Source: Bacteroidia bacterium
GTDB lineage: Bacteria > Bacteroidota > Bacteroidia > UKL13-3
Assembly (NCBI GenBank): GCA_025454875.1
Contig: JALONP010000007.1
Coordinates: 1 to 64,000, forward strand
DNA: 64,000 nt
Direction of reading: 5' to 3'
The notes under the pieces are model-generated. The model ran no database searches and had not been told where the DNA came from. It saw only the letters and a list, made by a program, of their open reading frames with translations. Of the stretch, positions 9,701 to 19,120 are shown piece after piece; position 1 is the first letter of the stretch; each line of letters begins with the position of its first letter. The position numbers and the translations under genes were made by a program.

Positions 9701-9731
9701 AAAAACCTTGTTATGAACTAACAAGGTTTTT
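9701..9731 (+). terminator. Rho-independent terminator after icd
   Basis: A perfect 13-bp stem (AAAAACCTTGTTA at 9701-9713 pairing with 9719-9731) has a 5-nt loop and A/T runs on both flanks, so it could work in both directions. It follows the icd stop by 20 bp. The T-run on the right side overlaps the start of the radC promoter region. Confidence 0.85.
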
Positions 9732-9733
9732 CT

Positions 9734-9741
9734 TATTTTTG
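9734..9741 (+). promoter_or_regulatory. Candidate -7 box (TATTTTTG) for radC
   Basis: The octamer TATTTTTG matches the Bacteroidota TAnnTTTG -7 consensus and lies only 9 nt before the radC ATG, so the transcript would have almost no leader. No clear -33 TTG box is visible, and the region overlaps the icd terminator. Confidence 0.35.
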
Positions 9742-9750
9742 AGAAGCCCT

Positions 9751-10452
9751 ATGTGTTCCGATACATCTAACTTATTTTCAATTAAGCAATGGGCCGAAGA
9801 CGATCGGCCACGCGAAAAACTATTGCAAAAAGGTCCTAAAACCCTGAGTGATGCTGAGCTTTTAGCAATTCTAATTGCAACAGGTACTAAAAAAGAAACC
9901 GCGCTCGACCTTGCACGTGCTGTTTTAAACAATTGCTCAAACAGCTTGGAAAAATTAGGTAAGCTCAGTGTTCAAGAACTTATGCACACAAAAGGCATTG
10001 GTCCAGCAAAGGCAATTACCATAGCAGCTGCTCTGGAAATTAGTAGGAGACGTGCAACACAAGTCTTTGACAACACTACAAAAATTAACAATAGTCAAGC
10101 ATTGTTTGAATATACCAAATCTGTTTTCATGGATCTTAACCACGAAGAGTTTTGGGTAGTTTATTTGAATAAGGGAAACGTTCCCATTTCACGCCAATGC
10201 ATTGGCAAGGGGATGATAGATAGCACCCTTGCTGATATTCGAATTATTTTTAAACATGCCCTCACATTTTCTGCGCCACAAATTGCCCTTTCTCACAATC
10301 ATCCATCCGGCCGCCTTGTTCCAAGTGAACAAGACATTAAATTAACCAAACAGATAATTGAGGCTGGAAAACTATTAAACATTAGTGTTGTAGACCACCT
10401 TATCATCGCTCAAAACTGCTACTACAGCTTTGCCGATGATGGCCTTCTGTAG
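9751..10452 (+). CDS. radC: RadC family JAB1/MPN domain protein
   Basis: RadC-family protein of 233 residues, cytoplasmic. The N-terminal part has the UPF0758 signature IKQWAEDDRPREKLL and a helix-hairpin-helix (LMHTKGIGPAKAITIAAALEI). The C-terminal JAB/MPN+ domain shows the metal site: E (EEFWVVYL), then SHNHPSGRLVPSEQD (HxHPSG...D). The family has a predicted metal-dependent hydrolase fold; the old DNA-repair role is no longer accepted and the function is uncertain. The ATG at 9751 is chosen over an in-frame TTG at 9739, which lies inside the -7 box. Confidence 0.9.
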   Translation: MCSDTSNLFSIKQWAEDDRPREKLLQKGPKTLSDAELLAILIATGTKKETALDLARAVLNNCSNSLEKLGKLSVQELMHTKGIGPAKAITIAAALEISRRRATQVFDNTTKINNSQALFEYTKSVFMDLNHEEFWVVYLNKGNVPISRQCIGKGMIDSTLADIRIIFKHALTFSAPQIALSHNHPSGRLVPSEQDIKLTKQIIEAGKLLNISVVDHLIIAQNCYYSFADDGLL

Positions 10453-10539
10453 TTTTCTGAGTGGCGAGTTTACTAAACAAACCAACAATAATTGGGTATA
10501 AACAGATTCGGCACTTGTGTTTTAGGCACTAATTTTCGT

Positions 10540-10547
10540 TAATTTTG
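10540..10547 (+). promoter_or_regulatory. Candidate promoter -7 box (TAATTTTG)
   Basis: TAATTTTG matches the Bacteroidota -7 consensus TAnnTTTG, with a TTG at 10515-10517 about 22 bp upstream as a possible -33 element. It lies 18 bp before the preferred ATG at 10566. An upstream TTG start at 10545 would fall inside this box, which supports the ATG. Confidence 0.45.
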
Positions 10548-10565
10548 TTGTCTAAATCTTTTGCC

Positions 10566-13500
10566 ATGAGCCAACTCGTCAGAATTCGTTTACAACTACT
10601 TTCATTGCTCACGCTTAGTATTGGGTTTGCACACGGACAACTTCCGGTAAGTGGTACTAAAACAATTTGCCCAACAGGATGTGATTTTCCAACTCTCACT
10701 CGCGCATTTGATACCATAAGTACCAACGGATTGGGTGGTGCCGTTATTCTTGAGTTGCAGCCTAGTTATGTTTCTACGAGTGAGGTGTTTCCAATTTCAC
10801 CGTCTACGAATGCTACAGTAACAAATACGATAACAATTAGACCTTCGGCTTCAGTAGCTTCTGCGCTTACCATCACATCTACGAACAATATCGCCACGAT
10901 TCGACTTAATGGCGCTCAGTATGTAGCGTTTGATGGTAGGAATGGTGGAGTTGGAACGAACCGATTTTTAAACATTGTAAATGCAAATACTGGAGACTCT
11001 GCATCTACTATCCTTTTTATCAATGGTGCTCAGAATAATACTATTCGAAACTGTGCTTTATCAGCAAGGGCTGCGGCAGATTCAATATCGGCAATCATCT
11101 TATTTGGGGCAGGAACAGGAAACAATAGCAATAACACAATTCACAACAATACCATTTCAAACGGAGCTGTTCAAGTTTCAAATGGCATTGCCTCGATTGG
11201 TCTTGCAGGAAATCCTAACATTAATAATACGATATCGAATAACCTTATTTCCAATTTTAGAGATGCGAATAGTATTCGTGTAAGTGCCATTTTTACAAGC
11301 ACGGGCACAAGTGATTGGACAATTACTAATAACACTATTTTTACACCGTCTGCTATTGCTGCTAACACGGGCTCGCGCTATTACTTCATAAATCTTACGG
11401 CAGGCTCAGGGTACACAGTTTCTGGAAACACCATTGGTTATGCCACAGCAACATTAACAGGAACAATGACTTTTACTGGCGCTGGTCGCTTTCGCTTAAT
11501 TGCATTAACAGGTGGTGCTGGCACAACATCCTCAATACAAGGCAATACCTTTCGCAACATCAATATTGCTTCAAGTGTACTAGAAACAGTTGATACATTA
11601 TCTGCATTCATCGGTATTCATGTTGGAGCAAATGCCACCGCCAATATTGGAACAGTGACTCCAAATGTTTTTGGTAACCAAACCTCTACAGGAAATATTA
11701 TACTGAATTTGTCTGGTAATAATGCATCACAACAAGCTTCGTCTATGATTCTAATAGGAGGGCCCAATTGCTCGGTATCAAACAACACTTTTGGTAGCAT
11801 AAGCTCCATTAGTACTTCTCGCCAAGCTCGTTTAATTGCCATTAGGAACATTGCAAGCACGGGAACAACAACAATAAACAACAATACCATTGGTGGGCTT
11901 ATTGCAGGAAGTTTAAGAATTGCTTCAACCACCGCTCAAATTATTGGCGTTTGGAGTACTGCTGGTTCTGCAACAATTGAAAACAACACTATCCAAAATC
12001 TAATGCACACTGGTGCAAATGCCGGAGCAACCAATGCCACCTCTGCTATTGGCATTCACATCGAAAATACCACAACTGGAGGGCAAACAATTCGTGGAAA
12101 CTTAATTGAAAAACTGAGCAACACAAATATTGGCAATGGGGCTTACGGTGTAATAGGCGTTCGGTATAACGGCCCTACAACAGGAACAAATACCATTGAA
12201 AAAAATACCATCAGACGCTTAAGCGTAGACGCTGCTGGAACCACTGGGGTTATTCAGGGTTTGACGATAGTTGCTGGAAACACAACAATAGCCAGCAATG
12301 CCATAGCTGTAGGAGCAAACACAAGTGGCAATTCGATTACCAAGCCTGTAAATATTCGTGGAATCAATGACCTAGGAGGTAACAATAATTATTATTTCAA
12401 CTCAGTTTATGTTCATGGCAATAACGCGCTAAATAATGTGGCAACATTTGCCTTTATTACAAGTAATACTGTAGGAACCCTTGATATCCGCAACAACAGT
12501 TTTTCTAATAATCGAAACTTTACTGTAACCAATGATATTGCAGGAATTAAGAACTATTGCTTCTCTTCAAACGAAGCCCTTTCAGCTGGCGTTATACCTG
12601 GGGTTACGCTGAACTTCAACCATTACCATTCATCAAACGACTCTGCATTGTTCCGCTTAGTTTCAACTGATTATGGTTCTCTAACTTCATGGAGGGCTGC
12701 AGCAACAGGCCACGATGCAAATAGCCAATCCGGATATCCCTTGTATAATTCACGTGATATTCTTAAGCCTCTTGCTACAAGTCCTCTTGGACCAGGAACT
12801 GCCATTGCTGGAATAACAACAGATATTGAGAATGCTACACGCACAACCAATAAGATGGGCGCTTTTGAAGGGGTTGGTGATTTTGCTCCACCTGATATTG
12901 GACACAATGGAGCGCTCAAAACGAATGTAATAACGGATCGAACACTTACTGCTCGAATTAGGGATACAACTGGAACAAACACAACTGGACCTCTAGTGCC
13001 CAAATTATATTACCGCAAAAACAGCAACAGCTTTAATTCAGCAACTGGGTCCTTGTCTTCAGGAAACGGAAAAGACGGCGTTTGGAGTTTTGTTTTATCA
13101 ACTACAACCATGGGTGGACTTACTGTTGGTGATACTGTTTTGTATTATATAGTTGCTCAGGATACAAGTATTAACAACAATATTGCATCAAATCAAGAAG
13201 GAGTTAATGCAACGGATGTGAATACGATTATCAGTGCCCCAACATCCTTGTATAGCTACCGCATTGTAGACGCTGCAAATAACGCTTATACCGTTTGTGA
13301 TACTTGCGATTTTACTTCTTTAACTGAAAGTGGAGCAACTGGCGCTTTTGATGTGTTAAACAATACGATATTCACCTCTAATGTAGAATTGCTCATATAC
13401 GACTCACTAGACGAGAATGGTGTAGTTGCCTTTAATGGCGAGGCCTTAGGTGGCTTTAGACTAACGATTAAACCTGGTTACGACACTGTTTTTACAATCA

Positions 13501-16500
13501 CCAATAGTGCGAACTTGTCGCAAACAATGATCAGAATTAACAAGGCTAGTAATGTTACAATTAACGGTTCATATGATGGAAGCAAAAGGAACCTGCGGTT
13601 TATAAACACAAACACAACGGCAGGTAATTGCCAAGCTGTTCTAGCTTTTGATGATGGCTGCTCAATTGATACACTGAAAAACTGTATCATAGAAAGCAAT
13701 GCTACAAACGGGGCTAGATACCCTATAATTATTGGGCAAACTGGCAGCAATACACGAATCGTTATTTCAGGAAATTTAATTCGGGGATCTGTTGGAAGCC
13801 CCGGAACGATAAGCACTGCGGGTGTTGTTGGAGGAATTCTTTCAAACTCAGTTTCAAACTCAAAATTAGTTATTGGCGGGCCTAACAGTACAGATGGTAA
13901 TGAAATCACGAACTTCTCTACCAACGGTGTTTTTTTACAGTCTTCTGGCGATAGCTGCACAATTAGAAACAACTTCATTTATCGGAACCTTGACCGAAAT
14001 GGTGCTTCCACCTGCATAAGCGTTACGAATGGCAATGGCCATGTTATTTCAAATAATAATATTGGTGGCAATGCTACAAACAGAAGTGGTGTAGCATTCA
14101 CAATTAGAGGAGCAAATACACTAACAGCCGTCTCGGTTAACTTAGGTATTGTTGGCCAAACCACTATCCAGAACAACACGATTTCAAACTTTGGTGCAGC
14201 CAATCAAACGGATGCTACGCTAGTAAATGGCATTCTAGTTAACGGTGGAAATGTGCTTGTTTCCAATAATACAATTGGCGGTGGAACAAACCCATATGAC
14301 ACTATTGTTACGAGTGCTACTTTCACTGGGATAAGCTTAGCTGGAACTGCACAAATTATTGGTATTGTAGAAAACAATACAATTTCCAATATAAGCCATT
14401 ACCGTTCAGCTTCTGTAGCAGTGTATGGTATTAACTTCTCTAACTCCAATGTTTCCTCAACATTTACAATCAGGAGAAATATTATTCAAAACATAAGAGG
14501 AAATTCTTCTAGCATATCCGATGCAGCACACCCAATCGGAATATACCTAGCCGCTACCAATACAACAGGAAACACTGTTGATAGTAATATTATTTCAAAT
14601 ATTCAAAATGCTCAAACACTAGCCTCAACCCGTGTTGCCGGTATCAGGTCTGTGGCTACTGCAGGAGGTGCCACAATTTCACGAAACAGAATCTTTAATC
14701 TCTCCCAACCCAATCAAATAGGCAACTATGATATTTGGGGGATTTTGGCTTCAGGTTCTAATAACCTAGTATTCGCAAATAATTACGTGTCTCTCTCTGC
14801 AACAGCAGGAACACCTTTTTTATACGGGCTATCTGCAGTTGCCACAGGCGGAACAACCAACATGTTTTATAATAATTTATATGTTGGCGGGTCTGCGGCT
14901 TCAGGTAGCAGTAAATCATATGCCCTTTTTAAAAATTCTTCATCAACGATTGTGGCTCGCAACAATATATGTTACAATGAGAGAAGCGGTGGAACTGGTG
15001 GACATTTTTCAATTGGAATCAACTCAACTACCGGCTTCGCGTCTTCGAACAATGTAATGATTTCGGCTTCCGCATCAGCAGTTGGTGAGGTCGCAACCAC
15101 AGCATATAACTTTACCGATTATAACACCAACTCTGGACAAACAAACAGCAAAAATGGCTTGAGTGCGAATTATCCTGCCGCTTCCTTTTTTGCTTCTACT
15201 TCAACTGGAAATCTTGCTTCGTCTAGTTGTATTTCAAGTAACTCAGGGGTTGTTGTATCTGTAACAACTGATTATGCTGGAGCCACACGCTCCTCGTCTA
15301 CTCCAGATATTGGCGCCAATGAGTTTGCTACAGTTCAAAACACTTGGACAGGCGCTATCTCCACAAATTTTAGCGTTTCGAGTAATTGGTGCGCTGCATC
15401 GGTGCCTACTTCCACCGACACATTCACTATTGCCACTGCTTCAAATCAACCTGCATTATCTACAAACACAACCATACATACAGTTACTTTAAACACTGGA
15501 GCGAGGCTCGACTTAAATGGTTTTACCCTCACTTTAAATGGCGCCCTTTCTGGCCTAGGTACAATTAGAAGCAATGCCGCCTCTTCAATGATTATTAATG
15601 GAACTGGGTCAGCAGGAATAATTCGAATTGACCAAAGCAATCCTGGAACCACAAACACAATTGGTGCATTTACATTAAACCGTGGTACAACACCAGCTTC
15701 AGGATCAGCAACACTTTCGGGTACGCTAAGGATAGAAGACTCTTTGGTTGTAACAAATGGCACTTTGAATACGGGAGATAGCGTAGTTCTGCTTTCTTCT
15801 GTAAGTAAAACTGCACGAATAGGGCGAATAAATACTTCTAACGCTGCAATTGCAGGGCAAGTAGTTGCACAACGTTTTATAAGCAGCCAAGGCAGGCGTT
15901 GGCGCTTTTTTGCTTCTCCAGTCCAAGGAGCCACTGTAGCCGATTTAAAGAATGAGATTCATATTACAGGACCAGGAACTGGCACTACAATAGGCACCGA
16001 AAATTCAAACGGCTTTGACGCTACGCCAGGGAACGTATCTTCAATATTTTCATATAATGAGCCTGCAACTGGCGGGGTAAACAATGGCTGGGTTGCCCCT
16101 GCTGGCAAAACAGACTCATTGCGTGTTGGACGAGGATATCGCGTTTTTGTTCGCGGGCCAAGAACTGAAGGAAATGGATTATTGGATGGCAGTATACTAA
16201 CCCAAAATGCCGTAACTGTTGACTTGCGAGGAACACCAAACGTTGGCGATTACAGCCCCGTTGTAACATTTACCAACACGGGAACACCCGCTGCTGATGG
16301 TTGGAACTTACTTGGAAACCCTTACGTATCACCAATCAGCTGGAACGCTATACACGATGCAGGAAGAACCGGATCTTTTCCAAATTACAGTGGAACGGAT
16401 TATTTAAATCTAAGTCCTGTTGTATTCGTCTTAAATACTGTGGCAAACAAATATGATAGCTATAACGCAAACAGCGATACTGGCACCTTAACAGGAGGCC

Positions 16501-17312
16501 TCATTCCATCTATGTCTTCTTTTTTTGTGATTGCACAAGCAGGAACAGCAGCACTCAACCTAAGAGAAACGCATAAATCAGATGGAACACCGGTAAATAT
16601 ATTTAAGTCAAGCAGTGGCAAAGGTATAGGTATAAAGCTATACGAAAATGGCTCAGAGTTCGACCAATTTATTTTTAAACCCTTAACCGATGCTACTCCT
16701 ATTCTAGATGGTTACGATATCCCTAAACTAAACAACCCCAATTTAAACATTAGCAGTTGGGGTGTTGATGGTCGTTACTTATCATTAGATTGCAGGCCGC
16801 TAGAAAATGACACTGTGCGGATTCCGCTTTCCATAAGGTTATCGAAAACAGGGTTGTTTAATTTTGAGATGAATAGTGATGAACTTTCTGCATATGATGC
16901 TCGCTTAGAAGACCGTTTTACCAAGACAACAACACTAATTGGCGCCAATACTCCGTATACATTTACAGTTTCTTCAGACACAAACTCTACGGGAGATTCT
17001 CGATTTGTTCTTGTTTTTACAAAGTCTGCCACAAATGTAAAACCATCCATTTCCTCACCGCCATTTAAAATGGTTATGTTTCCCAACCCAATTAGTGACA
17101 AACTTAACCTTGCTTATTACAATAATACCGCTGCACAATTAAAGGTTGAGCTGTTTGATATGGCTGGTAAATGTTTTGAGAGCAAAACACATGAAACCCA
17201 AGCAGAAGGGCTTTTAAAATTAGACGTGCAAACGCTTGCCTCTGGAGTATACTTAGTTAGAATCACAAACCTTGATGGGCTTGTTTTGGCAACAGAAAAA
17301 ATAGTAAAGTAA
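10566..17312 (+). CDS. Giant duplicated beta-helix surface protein with T9SS sorting domain
   Basis: Predicted secreted or surface-anchored protein of 2248 residues. The signal peptide ends near IGFAHGQ. The mature part opens with CPTGCDFPTLTRAFDTI, then several hundred residues rich in NNTIxN/GNTI turns, as in right-handed parallel beta-helices. A second module starts around residue 915 with a recognisably similar opening (YTVCDTCDFTSLTE) and a second beta-helix array, so the protein looks internally duplicated. A more ordinary beta domain (NTWTGAISTNFSVSSNWC, about residue 1595) and the WNLLGNPYVSPISW region follow. The C-terminus (MVMFPNPISDKLNL ... LASGVYLVRI) is a type A T9SS sorting domain. 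Composition is Thr/Asn/Ser rich. Adhesin or polysaccharide-binding roles are possible but not shown. It stands alone between radC and a GtrA-like gene. Confidence 0.87.
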   Translation: MSQLVRIRLQLLSLLTLSIGFAHGQLPVSGTKTICPTGCDFPTLTRAFDTISTNGLGGAVILELQPSYVSTSEVFPISPSTNATVTNTITIRPSASVASALTITSTNNIATIRLNGAQYVAFDGRNGGVGTNRFLNIVNANTGDSASTILFINGAQNNTIRNCALSARAAADSISAIILFGAGTGNNSNNTIHNNTISNGAVQVSNGIASIGLAGNPNINNTISNNLISNFRDANSIRVSAIFTSTGTSDWTITNNTIFTPSAIAANTGSRYYFINLTAGSGYTVSGNTIGYATATLTGTMTFTGAGRFRLIALTGGAGTTSSIQGNTFRNINIASSVLETVDTLSAFIGIHVGANATANIGTVTPNVFGNQTSTGNIILNLSGNNASQQASSMILIGGPNCSVSNNTFGSISSISTSRQARLIAIRNIASTGTTTINNNTIGGLIAGSLRIASTTAQIIGVWSTAGSATIENNTIQNLMHTGANAGATNATSAIGIHIENTTTGGQTIRGNLIEKLSNTNIGNGAYGVIGVRYNGPTTGTNTIEKNTIRRLSVDAAGTTGVIQGLTIVAGNTTIASNAIAVGANTSGNSITKPVNIRGINDLGGNNNYYFNSVYVHGNNALNNVATFAFITSNTVGTLDIRNNSFSNNRNFTVTNDIAGIKNYCFSSNEALSAGVIPGVTLNFNHYHSSNDSALFRLVSTDYGSLTSWRAAATGHDANSQSGYPLYNSRDILKPLATSPLGPGTAIAGITTDIENATRTTNKMGAFEGVGDFAPPDIGHNGALKTNVITDRTLTARIRDTTGTNTTGPLVPKLYYRKNSNSFNSATGSLSSGNGKDGVWSFVLSTTTMGGLTVGDTVLYYIVAQDTSINNNIASNQEGVNATDVNTIISAPTSLYSYRIVDAANNAYTVCDTCDFTSLTESGATGAFDVLNNTIFTSNVELLIYDSLDENGVVAFNGEALGGFRLTIKPGYDTVFTITNSANLSQTMIRINKASNVTINGSYDGSKRNLRFINTNTTAGNCQAVLAFDDGCSIDTLKNCIIESNATNGARYPIIIGQTGSNTRIVISGNLIRGSVGSPGTISTAGVVGGILSNSVSNSKLVIGGPNSTDGNEITNFSTNGVFLQSSGDSCTIRNNFIYRNLDRNGASTCISVTNGNGHVISNNNIGGNATNRSGVAFTIRGANTLTAVSVNLGIVGQTTIQNNTISNFGAANQTDATLVNGILVNGGNVLVSNNTIGGGTNPYDTIVTSATFTGISLAGTAQIIGIVENNTISNISHYRSASVAVYGINFSNSNVSSTFTIRRNIIQNIRGNSSSISDAAHPIGIYLAATNTTGNTVDSNIISNIQNAQTLASTRVAGIRSVATAGGATISRNRIFNLSQPNQIGNYDIWGILASGSNNLVFANNYVSLSATAGTPFLYGLSAVATGGTTNMFYNNLYVGGSAASGSSKSYALFKNSSSTIVARNNICYNERSGGTGGHFSIGINSTTGFASSNNVMISASASAVGEVATTAYNFTDYNTNSGQTNSKNGLSANYPAASFFASTSTGNLASSSCISSNSGVVVSVTTDYAGATRSSSTPDIGANEFATVQNTWTGAISTNFSVSSNWCAASVPTSTDTFTIATASNQPALSTNTTIHTVTLNTGARLDLNGFTLTLNGALSGLGTIRSNAASSMIINGTGSAGIIRIDQSNPGTTNTIGAFTLNRGTTPASGSATLSGTLRIEDSLVVTNGTLNTGDSVVLLSSVSKTARIGRINTSNAAIAGQVVAQRFISSQGRRWRFFASPVQGATVADLKNEIHITGPGTGTTIGTENSNGFDATPGNVSSIFSYNEPATGGVNNGWVAPAGKTDSLRVGRGYRVFVRGPRTEGNGLLDGSILTQNAVTVDLRGTPNVGDYSPVVTFTNTGTPAADGWNLLGNPYVSPISWNAIHDAGRTGSFPNYSGTDYLNLSPVVFVLNTVANKYDSYNANSDTGTLTGGLIPSMSSFFVIAQAGTAALNLRETHKSDGTPVNIFKSSSGKGIGIKLYENGSEFDQFIFKPLTDATPILDGYDIPKLNNPNLNISSWGVDGRYLSLDCRPLENDTVRIPLSIRLSKTGLFNFEMNSDELSAYDARLEDRFTKTTTLIGANTPYTFTVSSDTNSTGDSRFVLVFTKSATNVKPSISSPPFKMVMFPNPISDKLNLAYYNNTAAQLKVELFDMAGKCFESKTHETQAEGLLKLDVQTLASGVYLVRITNLDGLVLATEKIVK

Positions 17313-17343
17313 GGAGAGCGCATTCAGTGCTGCGTGTTTTTGT

Positions 17344-17351
17344 TACTTTTG
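17344..17351 (+). promoter_or_regulatory. Candidate -7 box (TACTTTTG) directly before the GtrA-like gene
   Basis: TACTTTTG fits TAnnTTTG exactly and ends only 4 nt before the ATG at 17356. If used, the mRNA would be leaderless or nearly so. No good -33 element is seen at the usual distance. Confidence 0.35.
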
Positions 17352-17355
17352 TGCC

Positions 17356-17871
17356 ATGATAAAAATAATACATGCACTTCGTGTATGGATTCGGAACTAT
17401 CCTTTTTTGCACCGATTTACTAAATTTGGCATTGTAGGGGTAATTAGCACCCTTGCAAGCCTATTTGTGTTTTGGTTAATAACACTACAATATCCCCAAT
17501 ACAACTTGCCAGCAAAAGCTATTGGCTATATCATGGGGTTTTTTGTGGGCTTTTCACTTAACAAGTTATGGACTTATGTAGATCAAACAGAAGATGGTGA
17601 AAGGTACTTACTAAAGTACATTATAGTTTATGGAATTACCTTTTTTGTGTTTTTAGGATTCAATTTTGTTTGTGATCACTATGTCCATCCAGAAGTTTTT
17701 GTTGCGCAATTACTATCTCCTTTTTTATCAGATTATTGGACTACTTTTTTAATATCGAACGGCCCCCTGGTTTCAAATGTATTGGCCATTGGAGTGAATG
17801 TAGGAATGAATTTCTTGGGAACCAATTTTCTTGTTTTTAGGGTTCCGGATCCGAAAGATTTATTTGACTAG
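17356..17871 (+). CDS. GtrA-like small multi-pass membrane protein
   Basis: Inner-membrane protein of 171 residues with about four hydrophobic segments. The start of the domain (FTKFGIVGVISTLASLFVFWLI, about residues 24-45) and GFFVGFSLNKLWTYVDQ near 65 match the GtrA family, linked to moving undecaprenyl-phosphate-bound sugars or cell-surface polysaccharide synthesis. No glycosyltransferase gene is adjacent, so the substrate is unknown. It ends tail to tail with the next gene, sharing the palindromic CTAG as both stop regions. Confidence 0.75.
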   Translation: MIKIIHALRVWIRNYPFLHRFTKFGIVGVISTLASLFVFWLITLQYPQYNLPAKAIGYIMGFFVGFSLNKLWTYVDQTEDGERYLLKYIIVYGITFFVFLGFNFVCDHYVHPEVFVAQLLSPFLSDYWTTFLISNGPLVSNVLAIGVNVGMNFLGTNFLVFRVPDPKDLFD

Positions 17872-19109
17872 TCCTTTTGCCGTAGTTTTTTCTTTTGCGC
17901 TGGGCTCATGGTATTAATTCGTTTGTAATAACCAGTTTTGGTTTTGTCTACAAACAATTGCAACTTCTTCCCTTTAGGAAGTTTATTTCCATTTAATTTG
18001 TTCCACTTTTTAATATCAGCCTCCGTTACATCAAACCAATCAGCTATAGCGGTAAGGTTATCGCCTTTTTTAACCACATAATACACTTTTGCTTTTTTTA
18101 CTGTTGGTTTAGACGGTGTTTTTGCTGATTTAACCGTGGGGATGGAGTCTGTTTGAGGTAACGTATCATTGCCTGGCTTTTGAATTGCCACAGGCACAAA
18201 TTCAGTCGTTTTTGGTAATGGGCTGTATAGCGAATCTCTGAGCAAATCAAATTCAGCCCCCTTCGATTTAGGTAAATAAATCCAATATCCTTCGGGAGTG
18301 TAGGGTATAATGTCTTTCTTGAACGTTGGATTCAACTTTCGCAGTTGTTCAAGAGGAATATGTATGGTGGCAGATATCTGTTGAAATGAAAGCCATTTAT
18401 TTACGAGCGCACTATCAAGTTCTGGCGTAAAGGGGGCGTCCTGATTATTCGGCTTAATATTGTGTTCCTTATAATAGTTCAAGATGTATGCTGTTGCAAT
18501 CACTTTTGGAAAAAGCCCTCTAGAGTTCTCAGGGATGTAAGGATACACATCCCAAAAGTACAAACTATTGTTGGCCATTCGAATGCATTTATTCAACATT
18601 ACTGGAGAGCATCCGTAGGACGCGATTGCAAGTGGCCACTGCTTATAAATGCTATATAAGTCTTTGAAGTGCGATGCAGCAGCGATAGCAGATTTGTTGG
18701 GATCTTTACGTTCGTCTACGAATGAATTAACTTTTAGTTTGTACATTTTTGAAACCGTGTACATCATCATCCACTGACCAGAAGCACCGTACGAATTTTC
18801 TGCCAGAGGGTTGAGTTCTGAAACAGCCATTGCAATATACTTTAAATCCGTTGGAAGGTTTTTTGCCCTTAATGCGCGCTCAATTGTTGGAAAATAGACC
18901 TTGCTTAATGTGATTAGCTCTTTTGTTTTTTCTGGATTATCAAGGTATTGATCAATATAACGCTTCACTTCTGCATTATAAGTTAAGTCAAGAGGAGATC
19001 TAAGTGTAGCCAATCTTTGTGCATACACATCCTCCTGTTTAACCGTTTGAGAGAGAATGTTAAAACTTGTAAATACGCTTAATACTATCGCTACTATACT
19101 TTTTAGCAT
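17868..19109 (-). CDS. LysM-containing lytic transglycosylase-like protein, active site doubtful
   Basis: Exported 413-residue protein: signal peptide (residues 1-20), a Slt/MltD-like transglycosylase domain (about 65-215), a Pro/Lys-rich linker and a C-terminal LysM repeat (YYVVKKGDNLTAIADWFDV, about 345-390) that binds peptidoglycan. The fold is recognisable from PTDLKYIAMAVSELNPLAEN, GASGQWMM and FWDVYPYIPENSRGLFPKVIAT. In MltD-type enzymes the catalytic Glu sits in a (V)ES(A/G)(F/L)(D/N)P motif; here the aligned residue is Val96 (AVSELNP), with a Glu two residues later, and the usual AYNxGP is SYGCSP. It may be a non-catalytic peptidoglycan-binding paralogue. It lies just downstream of gatA and converges with the GtrA-like gene. 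Confidence 0.8.
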   Translation of the reverse strand: MLKSIVAIVLSVFTSFNILSQTVKQEDVYAQRLATLRSPLDLTYNAEVKRYIDQYLDNPEKTKELITLSKVYFPTIERALRAKNLPTDLKYIAMAVSELNPLAENSYGASGQWMMMYTVSKMYKLKVNSFVDERKDPNKSAIAAASHFKDLYSIYKQWPLAIASYGCSPVMLNKCIRMANNSLYFWDVYPYIPENSRGLFPKVIATAYILNYYKEHNIKPNNQDAPFTPELDSALVNKWLSFQQISATIHIPLEQLRKLNPTFKKDIIPYTPEGYWIYLPKSKGAEFDLLRDSLYSPLPKTTEFVPVAIQKPGNDTLPQTDSIPTVKSAKTPSKPTVKKAKVYYVVKKGDNLTAIADWFDVTEADIKKWNKLNGNKLPKGKKLQLFVDKTKTGYYKRINTMSPAQKKKLRQKD

Positions 19110-19120
19110 GTTTCGTATGA

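Noticed and set aside
13478-13978. Minus-strand 166-codon frame within the giant beta-helix gene
   Set aside because: It lies fully inside the signal-peptide-to-sorting-domain frame and its product is hydrophobic low-complexity sequence typical of a shadow frame.
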